Assembly (NCBI RefSeq): GCF_001767295.1
Contig: NZ_CP014944.1
Location: 3,162,001-3,226,000 of the forward strand
DNA length: 64,000 nt
DNA from: Colwellia sp. PAMC 20917
Lineage (GTDB): Bacteria; Pseudomonadota; Gammaproteobacteria; Enterobacterales; Alteromonadaceae
Direction of reading: 5' to 3'
Below the pieces are notes generated by a model, which saw only the letters and a list, made by a program, of their open reading frames with translations, did no database searches and was not told where the DNA came from. Made by a program: the position numbers and the translations under genes. Below, one piece after another: positions 18,023 through 27,282 of this stretch (its first letter is position 1; each line of letters opens with the position of its first letter).

Positions 18023-19606
18023 ATGTCTAATTATCAAAATGCAATAGAAGCGGTTAAAGCGATTAAAGCAAATGCAGGTACCTCTTGGGATACGATTAAT
18101 CCTGAGTCAATAGCTCGTATGAGAGCACAGAATAAATTCAAAACTGGTCTAGATATCGCTCAGTATACTGCCGACATCATGCGTCGCGATATGGATGCTT
18201 ACGATGCTGATAGCTCTAAGTATACTCAGTCTTTAGGTTGCTGGCACGGTTTTGTTGGCCAACAAAAAATGATTTCTATTAAGAAACATTTTGGTGGCAA
18301 AACAGACCGTCGTTACTTATACCTTTCAGGTTGGATGGTTGCAGCACTTCGTTCAGAATTAGGTCCTCTTCCTGACCAATCAATGCACGAAAAAACATCT
18401 GTCGCTGCTTTAGTTAAAGAACTTTATACTTTTCTTCGTCAAGCCGATGCTCGTGAACTTGGTGGTCTTTTTCGCGACCTAGATGCAGCAAGTACCGCTG
18501 ATAAAGCCGCTATTCAAGATAAAATTGATAACCACGTTACTCACGTTGTGCCAATTATTGCTGATATCGATGCTGGTTTTGGTAATGCAGAAGCAACTTA
18601 CCTTATGGCTAAGCAAATGATTGAAGCCGGCGCTTGTGCTCTTCAAATCGAAAACCAGGTTGCCGATGAAAAGCAATGTGGCCATCAAGATGGTAAAGTA
18701 ACGGTTCCTCATGCAGATTTTCATTCAAAAATTCGTGCTTTACGTCATGCATTCCTTGAACTAGGTATCGACAACGGTATCATCGTTTCACGTACTGACT
18801 CTGAAGGTGCTGGCCTGACTAAAGAAATCGCGGTTGTTAAAACGCCAGGCGATCAAGGTGATATCTATAACTCTTTCTTAGATGTTGAAGAGATTGACGT
18901 AGCTGACATGGCTGAAGGCGATGTATGCTTTAACCGTGACGGTAAACTTGTTCGTCCTAAACGTTTACCTTCTGGTTTATATCAATTCCGTCAAGGTACT
19001 GGTGAAGAGCGTTGTGTCTTTGATAGCATCGAAGCAATTAAAGCGGGTGCTGATTTGTTATGGATAGAAACAGCGACACCTAACGTTGCCGATATCACTG
19101 CCATGATGGATGAAGTTCGTAAAGAAATTCCAAATGCTAAACTTGTTTACAACAACAGCCCATCGTTCAATTGGACATTAAACTTCCGCCAGCAAGCGTT
19201 TGACGCTATGGTTGCTGCGGGTGAAGATGTATCTAACTATGTACGTGCTGATTTAATGAATGTTGATTACGATACGACTGAGTTAGCGGCATCAGCAGAT
19301 GACAAAATCCGTAGCTTCCAAGCTGAGACTTCACGTAAAGCTGGTATCTTCCATCACTTAATCACGCTTCCTACTTATCATACAACAGCATTGTCTGTAG
19401 ATAACCTAGCTAAAGAATACTTTGGCGACGCGGCGATGCTTGGTTATGTTGAAGGTGTACAACGTAAAGAAATTCGTCAAGGTATTGCCTGTGTTAAGCA
19501 TCAAAACATGTCAGGCTCTGACATGGGTGATGATCACAAAGAATACTTTGCTGGTGAGAACGCACTTAAAGCAGGTGGCGAGAACAACACCTCTAACCAG
19601 TTCTAA
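18023..19606 (+). CDS. aceA: Isocitrate lyase
   Basis: Splits isocitrate into glyoxylate and succinate, the first step of the glyoxylate bypass. The 527-residue product is the longer bacterial isoform seen in Pseudomonas and Colwellia rather than the 434-residue E. coli type. The catalytic loop KQCGH is present with Cys219; IADIDAGFGNAEATYLM carries the metal-binding Asp residues and VYNNSPSFNWTLNF is the late active-site strand. I chose ATG at 18023 (GGAG upstream) over a frame opening at 17969. Divergent from a LysR gene; followed by a strong terminator. Confidence 0.96.
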   Translation: MSNYQNAIEAVKAIKANAGTSWDTINPESIARMRAQNKFKTGLDIAQYTADIMRRDMDAYDADSSKYTQSLGCWHGFVGQQKMISIKKHFGGKTDRRYLYLSGWMVAALRSELGPLPDQSMHEKTSVAALVKELYTFLRQADARELGGLFRDLDAASTADKAAIQDKIDNHVTHVVPIIADIDAGFGNAEATYLMAKQMIEAGACALQIENQVADEKQCGHQDGKVTVPHADFHSKIRALRHAFLELGIDNGIIVSRTDSEGAGLTKEIAVVKTPGDQGDIYNSFLDVEEIDVADMAEGDVCFNRDGKLVRPKRLPSGLYQFRQGTGEERCVFDSIEAIKAGADLLWIETATPNVADITAMMDEVRKEIPNAKLVYNNSPSFNWTLNFRQQAFDAMVAAGEDVSNYVRADLMNVDYDTTELAASADDKIRSFQAETSRKAGIFHHLITLPTYHTTALSVDNLAKEYFGDAAMLGYVEGVQRKEIRQGIACVKHQNMSGSDMGDDHKEYFAGENALKAGGENNTSNQF

Positions 19607-19637
19607 TCACGATTAAAAACAGTTTTCTCTAGAAGTA

Positions 19638-19673
19638 AAAACCGAATAGCATTAAATGTTATTCGGTTTTTTT
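19638..19673 (+). terminator. Rho-independent terminator after aceA
   Basis: AACCGAATAGCA and TGTTATTCGGTT form a stem (one G-T pair) around TTAAA, followed by a T-run. Confidence 0.9.
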
Positions 19674-19684
19674 ATGTACAGGAA

Positions 19685-20131
19685 GTACGGTATGTCGTGG
19701 TGCCATGGATGGCAATGAACGACGAATGTATACGACTGCATGGATGCAGGAGGTAGAGCGAAGCATGGATGCCCGAGCCGAGGATGTACGGTATGTCGTG
19801 GTGCCATGGATGGCAATGAACGACGAATGTATACGACTGCATGGATGCAGGAGGTAGAGCGAAGCATGGATGCCCGAGCCGAGGATGTACGGTATGTCGT
19901 GGTGCCATGGATGACAATGAACGACGAATGTATACGACTGCATGGATGCAGGAGGTAGAGCGAAGCATGGATGCCCGAGCCGAGGATGTACGGTATGTCG
20001 TGGTGCCATGGATGGCAATGAACGACGAATGTATACGACTGCATGGATGCAGGAGGTAGAGCGAAGCATGGATGCCCGAGCCGAGGATGTAAGGTATGTC
20101 GTTGTGCCATGGATGGTAATGAACGACGAAT
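19685..20131. repeat. Tandem array of a 101-bp unit (four copies plus a partial fifth)
   Basis: Units begin GTACGGTATGTCGTGG at 19685, 19786, 19887 and 19988; a fifth, altered to GTAAGG and TCGTTG, begins at 20089 and breaks off at about 20131. Copies are nearly identical; copy three has GACAATG for GGCAATG. The unit is about 54 percent G+C by hand count, well above its surroundings, and carries GCATGGATGC twice, 32 bases apart. Because 101 is not a multiple of three and the minus strand of the unit lacks stops, all three minus frames stay open, so the long translations across the array are artefacts. Nothing here resembles a known protein. Confidence 0.95.
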
Positions 20132-20157
20132 GGTCAGCGCTTGTCTTGCGCACTTAT

Positions 20158-20640
20158 CGTCATGCTGAATTTATTTCAGTATCTGTTCTTGAAGTTGCAG
20201 TAAAAGATCCTAAAATCGTCATGCTGAATTTATTTCAGTATCTGTTCTTGAAGTTGCAGTAAAAGATGCTAAAACCGTCATGCTGAATTTATTTCAGCAT
20301 CTGTTCTGTGGCTAAAGTAAAATATGCTAAAACCGTCATGCTGAATTTATTTCAGCATCTGTTCTGGAAGTTGAAGTAAAAGATCCTAAAACTGTCATGC
20401 TGAATTTATTTCAGTATCTGTTCTTGAAGTTGAAGTAAAAGATGCTAAAACCGTCATGCTGAATTTATTTCAGCATCTGTTCTTGAAGTTCCAGTAAAAG
20501 ATCCTAAAGCCGTCATGCTGAATTTATTTCAGCATCTGTTCTTGAAGTTCCAGTAAAAGATCCTAAAACCGTCATGCTGAATTTATTTCAGTATCTGTTC
20601 TTGTAGTTGCAGTAAAAGATCCTAAAACCGTCATACTAGA
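20158..20640. repeat. Tandem array of a 59-bp palindrome-bearing unit (eight copies plus a fragment)
   Basis: Units start CGTCATGCTGAATTTATTTC at 20158, 20217, 20276, 20334, 20393, 20452, 20511 and 20570; a broken copy starts at 20629. Spacing is 59 bases (58 once). Each has the inverted repeat ATGCTGAA-TTTAT-TTCAGCAT (sometimes TTCAGTAT), then a conserved CTGTTCTTGAAGTTGCAGT stretch. The same palindrome occurs alone at 48780-48814, so it is a dispersed REP-like element that has been amplified here. The segments between palindromes are almost identical, so this is not a CRISPR array. Confidence 0.95.
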
Positions 20641-20785
20641 AATTACCGTTCCTTGCTTAAAATAATACTGCTAAATATCAATTATAAACAATCATTTAAA
20701 AATAAATGCCGCTTTATTAAAATAAACTGTAATAAAAAGTCTAAGGCTGAGACTATATGTTCGATATTTTAAAAGGAATAAAATA

Positions 20786-22249
20786 ATGAAAATAAAATGG
20801 CAAAGCCTTTTAGCATTAAGTTTACTGAGTTTTAGCTCACTACTTTTAGCTGAAGACAATAATACACAAAATAATAAAGAAGTTTTAAGCTTGGAAAACT
20901 GCCACTTAAAGGGCATTAAGTCGCAAGTTCAGTGTGGCACATTACAAGTACCAGAAAATTATAGTTTACCCGAAGGTGAAAAAATAAGCGTTAATTTTGC
21001 GGTGCTGCCGGCTATTGATAGTAGTCAAAATAAAACGCCTTTAATGTTTTTAGCGGGTGGACCAGGTCAAGCATCCGTTGAACTAGCCGCGCATATATTT
21101 AGTACTTTTGGTGAAATTAAAAAGTCGCATGACATTATTTTAGTGGATCAACGGGGTACGGGAAAATCACATCCTTTATCGTGTGATGAAAATGAAGTAA
21201 GAAATGCTTATGAAATTATTCCTGAAGACTTTTCTCCACAAGAAATCAAAGACTGTATCGCGCAATTCAAAGGCGACTTAAGTCAATATAATTCAGAAAA
21301 TGCTATTCGTGATTTTGATGCAGTACGCGTTGCACTCGGCCATGAAAAAATTAATATTTATGGTGGCTCTTACGGCACACGTGCGGCTTTGGTTTATATG
21401 CGCCTTTTTCCTGATGCACTTAACAGTGTCGTACTAGACAGTGTTGGCCCCATTGAAGTGCCTATTGGTACTTTTGGTCAAAGTTCTGCGCGCTCATTTA
21501 ATTTATTACTTGAAAACTGCCAGCAAGATGAAAGTTGTAACAGCGCTTACCCTTCATTAAAAGATGACTTTACAGCGGTTATTGCTCGACTAGAACAAGC
21601 ACCGGTAAATCTTAAAATAGCGCATCCCCGTTTAGGTACAAAGACTGACTTCGTGTTAAGTCGTAGCAAGTTTATTAGTCATTTACGCATGCAATTATAC
21701 TCTATGCAAACCCGTACTTTAGTGCCCTTGGTTATACATCAGGCTTTTTTAGGTAACTATCAACCTATGATTGGTTTAATTGCCATGTCAGAAGGGGGAA
21801 TGGGTATGTATGTGGGGTTAACATTAAATATTGTCTGTAATGAAGACTTTCCTAAAATTACTACTGAAATGTTTGCTGGCGATGCCAACAATACTTTTGG
21901 TGGCAACGATAGCCATAGTGCTTGGCTGCAAGCCTGTCCGTTATGGCCTAAGTATGCGGTTAGCGATGATTTCTATCAAAGTGTTACGGCTAATATCCCA
22001 ACACTTATTTTATCAGGAAATTTAGACCCAGTAACACCGCCGAGTAACGGTGATGAATCTGCCAAAACCTTACCTAATAATCACCACATTGTTTCTAAAA
22101 ACAGTGCACATATTGTTGCTTCAACGCCTTGTGGTATTGAAATTGTTAATGAATTTCTAACAACACTCAATCCGAATGATTTAGATGAATCGTGTTTAGC
22201 TGAGTTAAAAAGTGAAACATTTATGACGCATTTAAACGGCAACCTATAA
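20786..22249 (+). CDS. Secreted alpha/beta hydrolase, S33 peptidase (tripeptidyl aminopeptidase-like)
   Basis: Predicted periplasmic serine peptidase that removes short N-terminal peptides or proline. The 487-residue product has a signal peptide (cut near LLLA-EDNN), oxyanion-hole region LAGGPGQAS, VDQRGTGKSHP, the nucleophile elbow GGSYGT with Ser195, and a C-terminal TAP-like domain carrying GNLDPVTPP (Asp414) and NSAHIVAS (His442), a complete triad. Two Cys pairs in the cap region suggest disulfides. AAAGGA precedes the ATG. It lies 13 bases before an ABC exporter operon and may share its transcript. Substrate is not visible. Confidence 0.9.
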   Translation: MKIKWQSLLALSLLSFSSLLLAEDNNTQNNKEVLSLENCHLKGIKSQVQCGTLQVPENYSLPEGEKISVNFAVLPAIDSSQNKTPLMFLAGGPGQASVELAAHIFSTFGEIKKSHDIILVDQRGTGKSHPLSCDENEVRNAYEIIPEDFSPQEIKDCIAQFKGDLSQYNSENAIRDFDAVRVALGHEKINIYGGSYGTRAALVYMRLFPDALNSVVLDSVGPIEVPIGTFGQSSARSFNLLLENCQQDESCNSAYPSLKDDFTAVIARLEQAPVNLKIAHPRLGTKTDFVLSRSKFISHLRMQLYSMQTRTLVPLVIHQAFLGNYQPMIGLIAMSEGGMGMYVGLTLNIVCNEDFPKITTEMFAGDANNTFGGNDSHSAWLQACPLWPKYAVSDDFYQSVTANIPTLILSGNLDPVTPPSNGDESAKTLPNNHHIVSKNSAHIVASTPCGIEIVNEFLTTLNPNDLDESCLAELKSETFMTHLNGNL

Positions 22250-22262
22250 GGATATAATTATT

Positions 22263-23009
22263 ATGATTGAAGTTAACAATTTACATAAAAGCTTTATCGA
22301 TAAAAAAAATACGGTAAAAGCCCTAGATGGTTTGTCGTTTACTGCGAAAAATGGCGAGATCACCGGTATTTTAGGTCCAAATGGTGCGGGTAAAACGACG
22401 TGTTTACGTACTCTCTATGGTTTGCTAAAAGCTGATGAAGGTTCGGTATTAGTCGATGGTATTAATGTTTTAGAAGACCCTTTAGCTGTTAGGCAACGAT
22501 TAGGAATCTTCCCGGACAAATTTGGTTTGTACGAACGTTTAACTGCCTATGAACAAGTGGACTACTTCGCCAGTCTTCATGGTATGCAAGGAGCGAAGAA
22601 AAAAGCGGCAATAGCGCAAATATTTAAAGATTTAGAAATGGAAGAATTGGCGCATCGTAAAACGGTTGGCTTCTCGCAAGGGCAACGGATGAAAGTCACT
22701 TTAGCTCAGGCTTTAGTGCATCAGCCGAAAAACTTTGTTCTTGATGAACCGACTCGCGGACTCGATGTAATGAGCACACGAGTTTTGCGCAATCACTTAG
22801 CCAAATTTAAAGAGAAAGGTCATTGTATTTTATTTTCATCACATGTCATGCAAGAAGTTGCGGCTTTATGTGATCGGGTAATTATTGTTTCTAATGGCAA
22901 ATTAGCCGCACAAGGCACGCCACAAGAGTTATGTGATTTAGCGGGTGAAAGATTATTAGAAGATGCCTTTGTTAAATTAATTGGCTCAGATGAAGGAGTT
23001 GCCGCATGA
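22263..23009 (+). CDS. ABC transporter ATP-binding protein, NatA-like
   Basis: ATPase of a two-gene ABC exporter; NatAB of Bacillus expels sodium, but many relatives export other compounds. The 248-residue product has Walker A GPNGAGKTT (about 38-46), the Q-loop region LGIFPDKFGLYERLTAYEQ, a signature written FSQGQRMK in place of LSGGQ (common in this subgroup), Walker B FVLDEPTRGLDV, and the H-loop SSHVMQEV. Its stop overlaps the permease start by four bases. Sodium export fits a marine cell but is inference. Confidence 0.9.
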   Translation: MIEVNNLHKSFIDKKNTVKALDGLSFTAKNGEITGILGPNGAGKTTCLRTLYGLLKADEGSVLVDGINVLEDPLAVRQRLGIFPDKFGLYERLTAYEQVDYFASLHGMQGAKKKAAIAQIFKDLEMEELAHRKTVGFSQGQRMKVTLAQALVHQPKNFVLDEPTRGLDVMSTRVLRNHLAKFKEKGHCILFSSHVMQEVAALCDRVIIVSNGKLAAQGTPQELCDLAGERLLEDAFVKLIGSDEGVAA

Positions 23010-24169
23010 TCCAGTTTAAAGCATTATTAATTAAAGAATTAAGAGAAGCCTTTCGTGATAAACGTGCCTTGATGGTCGCGTTAAGTATGGGCTTATTCGC
23101 GCCAATAATGATTATGGTAATATCGAAAACCATGATCAAAGAAATCGTGGATAACCCGCCTATTTATGTGCAATTTACCGGCGCTGAATTTGCACCAAAA
23201 TTGATTGAGAAGTTTGCCGTCAATAATATTTTACAATTTGCCGATGTACCTGAAGAAGAAAAGTACGCATGGCAAGAACGTAATATTGAAGTAGATATAC
23301 CAAAAGATTTTGCTGAAAAAATGTTAGCGGGTCAGGCTATAGATGTTGTTTTACGTGCAGATTTTGGTAAAAAAGCCTCTAGTGCACCGATCCGAAGAGT
23401 CAAAGAAGTGGTACGAGAATACTCACTTGCTATCGGTTATAAGCGTTTACTGGTCAGGGGAGTTGATATTAATTTATTACAACCTATTGTTCTGCAAGAA
23501 CAAGATACAGCACTTCCAACCAGCAATGCAGTGATGGTCTCGATGTTTTTAGGTATCTATTTATTGATGGGCGCTTTTGTTTCAGGGCTATCAATTGCCA
23601 TTGACTCGAGTGCGGGTGAGCGAGAACGTAATGTTTTAGAGATGTTACTATGTCAGCCGGTCAGTACCCTTAAAATAGTGTTGGCAAAAATGACTTGTGC
23701 CAGTTCTATTTCAGTATTGTCTATTGTTATCATGTTGGTATTGACCACCGTTTCTGTTGGCTTTATTGATCTCACTAAAATAGGGGCAACCTTTAGTTTA
23801 AATGCCTTTAGTATTGCGGCCTTATTACTACTACTTATTCCACTATGTTTTTTTGCAACGGCTTTACAATTATTCTTTTCGTTTCAAGCGAAAAGTTTTA
23901 AAGAAGCGCAGTCAACCGTCTCTATGCTAATTATGCTTCCTGCTATGGTACCGTTTGCCATTATGATGATTGATGATAAGCCTGAATGGGTGAATTGGTT
24001 ACCTATTTCAGGACAATCAATGTTGATGGAAGATGTTTTTAAGGGCTTACCTGTCGATTGGACTGTGCTTGCAAGTACCACCGCAATTACGGTGGGGATG
24101 ACCGTGGCATTAGTGCTGGCACTCGCACAAAAATTAAAATCAGAAAAAGTGGTGATGTCATTAAGTTAA
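23006..24169 (+). CDS. ABC transporter permease, NatB/ABC-2 type
   Basis: Membrane half of the exporter. The 387-residue product has an N-terminal helix (about 22-42), a large extracytoplasmic domain (about 45-175), then five to six helices beginning VSMFLGIYLLMGAFVSGL, followed by the ABC-2 hallmark DSSAGERERNVLEMLLCQPV, which couples to the ATPase. This is the NatB/ABC-2_3 layout. It overlaps the ATPase gene by four bases, so the two are certainly one operon, followed 32 bases later by an ECF sigma gene. Confidence 0.9.
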   Translation: MIQFKALLIKELREAFRDKRALMVALSMGLFAPIMIMVISKTMIKEIVDNPPIYVQFTGAEFAPKLIEKFAVNNILQFADVPEEEKYAWQERNIEVDIPKDFAEKMLAGQAIDVVLRADFGKKASSAPIRRVKEVVREYSLAIGYKRLLVRGVDINLLQPIVLQEQDTALPTSNAVMVSMFLGIYLLMGAFVSGLSIAIDSSAGERERNVLEMLLCQPVSTLKIVLAKMTCASSISVLSIVIMLVLTTVSVGFIDLTKIGATFSLNAFSIAALLLLLIPLCFFATALQLFFSFQAKSFKEAQSTVSMLIMLPAMVPFAIMMIDDKPEWVNWLPISGQSMLMEDVFKGLPVDWTVLASTTAITVGMTVALVLALAQKLKSEKVVMSLS

Positions 24170-24201
24170 TCTTTATGACAATACGCTGAGTTGGTATTAA
24201 G

Positions 24202-24804
24202 ATGAATAACTCGATAGAATTAACATTACAGCAACAAGACCGCTTTCAAACGGCGTATCAACATATATTGAGTTATTCTTTGAAACGTACTGCAAATTAT
24301 CAGCAAACATTCACCCAATGGATGACAGAGTATGAAAAATTACTCCGTCATATCATTACCGGATTTGAAGCAAAACCGTCAATTCAAGATGAGCTTTTTC
24401 AAGAAATAGCCCTCAATCTTTGGCGGGCACTACCTAGCTTTAGAAATGACTGTACGGTAAAAACTTTTGTCGCTCGTATTGCTCATAATGTTTTAGCGAC
24501 GCATGTTGCCAAAGCAGTAAAAAGTGTCAAGGTAGAGCAAAGTATTGATGATATTTGCCAAGAGACAGAGCAAGATAAAATTCAACCTACACCCCATCAG
24601 AGCTTAGAAAAACAACGTAGACAACAACGTTTAGCTCAATCTATTAGGCAACTTAAACTTGAACAACAGCAAGTGATCACCTTAGCGCTCGAAGGCATGA
24701 GTTATCAAGAAATTGCCGATATTTTAGTGATATCCGTTAATCTTGTTGGTGTGCGTTTACAACGCGCAAAAATCGCTTTGAGTAAGTTAATGGAGGCGGT
24801 ATGA
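24202..24804 (+). CDS. ECF-type RNA polymerase sigma factor
   Basis: Alternative sigma factor. The 200-residue product has region 2 at about 60-95 (ELFQEIALNLWRALPSF then TFVARIAHNVLATH, the -10 recognition part) and region 4 at about 150-195 (LEQQQVITLALEGMSYQEIA with an HTH ending VGVRLQRAKI). The Gln-rich linker between them is unusual. Its stop overlaps the next gene by four bases; a following membrane protein in this arrangement is commonly its anti-sigma partner. A gap of 32 bases separates it from the exporter genes, so it may sit in their operon or control it. Confidence 0.88.
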   Translation: MNNSIELTLQQQDRFQTAYQHILSYSLKRTANYQQTFTQWMTEYEKLLRHIITGFEAKPSIQDELFQEIALNLWRALPSFRNDCTVKTFVARIAHNVLATHVAKAVKSVKVEQSIDDICQETEQDKIQPTPHQSLEKQRRQQRLAQSIRQLKLEQQQVITLALEGMSYQEIADILVISVNLVGVRLQRAKIALSKLMEAV

Positions 24805-25490
24805 ACGAAGAAGATTCCCTGTTACATAAAAAAAGTAAAGTGATTTTATCTACGCAAAGTCAAGGTGAGGCGATACTTGATGTTGCAACTTTACCCAAGA
24901 ATAAAGCGACTACACCACTCGATAGTTCGGTAATTGATGAACAATGGGCGCAGATGAGCCAAGACTGGCAAAGCCAACCTATTATTAAAACCGATATTAA
25001 CCGTTTACTTAAACAAACAAAGCAAAGAACTGTGTGGGCTAAATCTTTATTAGTCATAGATATTATGGCTACGTTGGCTATGTTGTTTGTAGCTAGCTAT
25101 ATGTGGCTCAGTGGCTCGAAAGATCAAGCAACCATTATTTACTTAGGTGGTGGCGGCATTCTTTCCATTATTTTTGTAATATTTGCCATTAAAGCTCGTT
25201 TATCGGCATGGAAAATAAATTGTGGCAGTCCTGATAAAGCAATTGAACATGCCATTGTCGGTTGTCAGTCGTCTATTAGCTACATCAAGTTAATAAAGTT
25301 CTCTTGTCTCATTATTGGGCCCTTTGCCAATTGGTATGTTTTTGCTGTCACCGAGCAATTAGAAAAATCGCCCATTGTTGGTCTAGCTATTTTGAATATA
25401 TTTCTGGTGAGTATTTGGCTTGTCAGTCAGTCTTTTTATATAAAAAGGCAAGAAGAGCTAAAACAACTAAATGATATTTTAATAAAATAA
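24801..25490 (+). CDS. Membrane protein, candidate partner of the ECF sigma factor
   Basis: No family recognised. The 229-residue product has a cytoplasmic N-terminus of about 85 residues (including DEQWAQMSQDWQSQPI) and four helices near 86-106, 110-130, 165-185 and 193-213, then a basic tail. Translationally coupled to the sigma gene (ATGA overlap). An anti-sigma role follows from this context, but there is no zinc-binding HxxxCxxC motif in the N-terminus, so it would be an atypical one. Confidence 0.65.
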   Translation: MNEEDSLLHKKSKVILSTQSQGEAILDVATLPKNKATTPLDSSVIDEQWAQMSQDWQSQPIIKTDINRLLKQTKQRTVWAKSLLVIDIMATLAMLFVASYMWLSGSKDQATIIYLGGGGILSIIFVIFAIKARLSAWKINCGSPDKAIEHAIVGCQSSISYIKLIKFSCLIIGPFANWYVFAVTEQLEKSPIVGLAILNIFLVSIWLVSQSFYIKRQEELKQLNDILIK

Positions 25491-25796
25491 ATATTGGTTA
25501 TTTCTTAATAAGGTAGATTATATTTTGTTTTTCCACTTTATTTCTGTTTTAAATTTCTTGTTATTGCTTTTTTTCTTCGTTATATTCTATTTGCTGTTAA
25601 CGTTGATCAAAGCTGTAAAAGTTTTTATCGATAATAACAGCAACACTCTTGGCATATTAGATTACTAAATGAGCTAAAGCTTGTACCTTTATCCGTGTAC
25701 AACTGAGCTGATTTCAGGCAATATACGCCGCATAAATTTTGCTATCCATTAGACAATTGTCTGTAACAGCTAAGGCTGAATAATTGAGGAAAAACC
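25491..25796. promoter_or_regulatory. glyA upstream region
   Basis: No open frame. TGAGCTGATTTCA at 25704-25716 differs by one base from the MetR pattern TGAA-N5-TTCA; MetR controls glyA in enterobacteria. No glycine riboswitch pattern was recognised. The glyA ribosome site GAGGAAAAACC precedes the ATG at 25797. Confidence 0.3.
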
Positions 25797-27053
25797 ATGT
25801 TTACACGTGATATGAATATTGCTGATTTTGACCCGGAACTTTATCAAGCGATGAGCAATGAGAAAGTTCGCCAAGAAGAGCACATCGAACTTATTGCTTC
25901 AGAAAATTACTGTAGCCCGCGTGTTCTTGAAGCACAAGGTTCTCAATTAACGAATAAATATGCTGAAGGTTACCCAGGCAAACGTTACTACGGTGGTTGT
26001 GAATTCGTAGATATCGCTGAGCAATTAGCCATAGACCGTGCAAAAGAATTATTTGGCGCAACTTACGCGAACGTGCAACCTCATGCCGGTTCTCAAGCTA
26101 ATGCTGCAGTCTTTCAAGCGCTTGTTACTCCAGGTGGTAAAGTGTTAGGAATGAGTTTAGCGCACGGTGGTCATTTAACGCATGGTTCTCATGTTAGTTT
26201 TTCTGGCAAGTCTTACGAAGCATTTCAATACGGTCTTCACCCAGAAACAGGTGACATAGATTACGAAGAAATGGAACGTTTAGCACAAGAACATAAACCA
26301 GAAATGATCATTGGTGGCTTTTCTGCTTTCTCTGGTGTTGTTGATTGGGCACGTATGCGTAAAATCGCAGACGGTGTTGGCGCATACTTTTTCGTTGATA
26401 TGGCTCATGTTGCTGGTTTAATTGCCGCTGGTTTATATCCAAACCCAGTGCCACATGCGCATGTTGTTACTACCACCACTCATAAAACATTAGCCGGTCC
26501 TCGTGGCGGTTTAATTATTTCGGGTTGTGATGATGAAGCTATCTATAAAAAATTAAACTCTGCTGTTTTCCCAGGTGGCCAAGGTGGCCCATTAATGCAC
26601 ATTATTGCTGCTAAAGCCGTTGCATTTAAAGAAGCATTAGAGCCTGAGTTTAAAGTTTATCAACAGAATGTTTTAGACAATGCTAAAGCTATGGTTGCTG
26701 TTCTTCAGGAACGCGGTTACAAAGTTGTTTCTAACGGTACTGAAAACCACTTGTTGTTACTTGACTTAATTGATAAAGATATTACAGGTAAAGATGCTGA
26801 TGCTGCATTAGGCCGTGCCCATATTACGGTAAATAAAAACTCAGTACCTAACGACCCACGTTCTCCGTTTGTAACTTCTGGTTTACGTTTAGGTACTCCG
26901 GCTATTACGCGTCGTGGTTTTGGCGTTGTTGAAACACAAGCATTAACGGGTTGGATTTGTGATATTTTAGACGATATCAACAATGAACAGACGGTTACTG
27001 ATGTTAAAGCCAGTGTTAAAGAACTTTGTTCACGCTTCCCTGTATACGCGTAA
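25797..27053 (+). CDS. glyA: Serine hydroxymethyltransferase
   Basis: PLP enzyme that interconverts serine and glycine while charging tetrahydrofolate with a one-carbon unit. The 418-residue product matches the family length. Landmarks: [39 protein letters not shown], the PLP-lysine stretch [18 protein letters not shown] (Lys in THKT), and [20 protein letters not shown], which lies near the folate site. The start at the ATG 25797 has GAGGAA upstream. Followed by a terminator; the nrdR-rib unit starts 230 bases on. In many gammaproteobacteria glyA and nrdR are adjacent in this order. Confidence 0.98.
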   Translation: MFTRDMNIADFDPELYQAMSNEKVRQEEHIELIASENYCSPRVLEAQGSQLTNKYAEGYPGKRYYGGCEFVDIAEQLAIDRAKELFGATYANVQPHAGSQANAAVFQALVTPGGKVLGMSLAHGGHLTHGSHVSFSGKSYEAFQYGLHPETGDIDYEEMERLAQEHKPEMIIGGFSAFSGVVDWARMRKIADGVGAYFFVDMAHVAGLIAAGLYPNPVPHAHVVTTTTHKTLAGPRGGLIISGCDDEAIYKKLNSAVFPGGQGGPLMHIIAAKAVAFKEALEPEFKVYQQNVLDNAKAMVAVLQERGYKVVSNGTENHLLLLDLIDKDITGKDADAALGRAHITVNKNSVPNDPRSPFVTSGLRLGTPAITRRGFGVVETQALTGWICDILDDINNEQTVTDVKASVKELCSRFPVYA

Positions 27054-27158
27054 ATTAAGCGAACGACTTTAGTGTCTTAAGCGATATAGCTGTGGCGCTT
27101 ATAGTCTAATGGGAATAGCTATAAATAAGTTAATGTAACAATAGCTTAATTAGACTAA

Positions 27159-27187
27159 AATGGCCGCATTAGCGGCCATTATTGTTT
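27159..27187 (+). terminator. Rho-independent terminator after glyA
   Basis: AATGGCCGC and GCGGCCATT are perfect 9-base arms around ATTA, followed by ATTGTTT. Confidence 0.88.
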
Positions 27188-27282
27188 CTGTCAATTAAAC
27201 AGAGCTATGTGTCGAAAGTACCGAGTCTATTAAGATAAAAATATACTTATTGGGATCGGTATCACCTTTTTTGGAGCTTTCC

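Noticed and set aside
19652-20262. Several overlapping long open frames on both strands
   Set aside because: They are products of the 101-bp and 59-bp tandem repeats, which lack stops in several frames; no ribosome sites or family likeness.
20158-20640. CRISPR array
   Set aside because: The stretches between the repeated palindromes are nearly identical to each other rather than unique spacers, and no cas gene is present.
25491-25796. Glycine riboswitch before glyA
   Set aside because: No tandem aptamer pattern was seen; only a weak MetR-like box.
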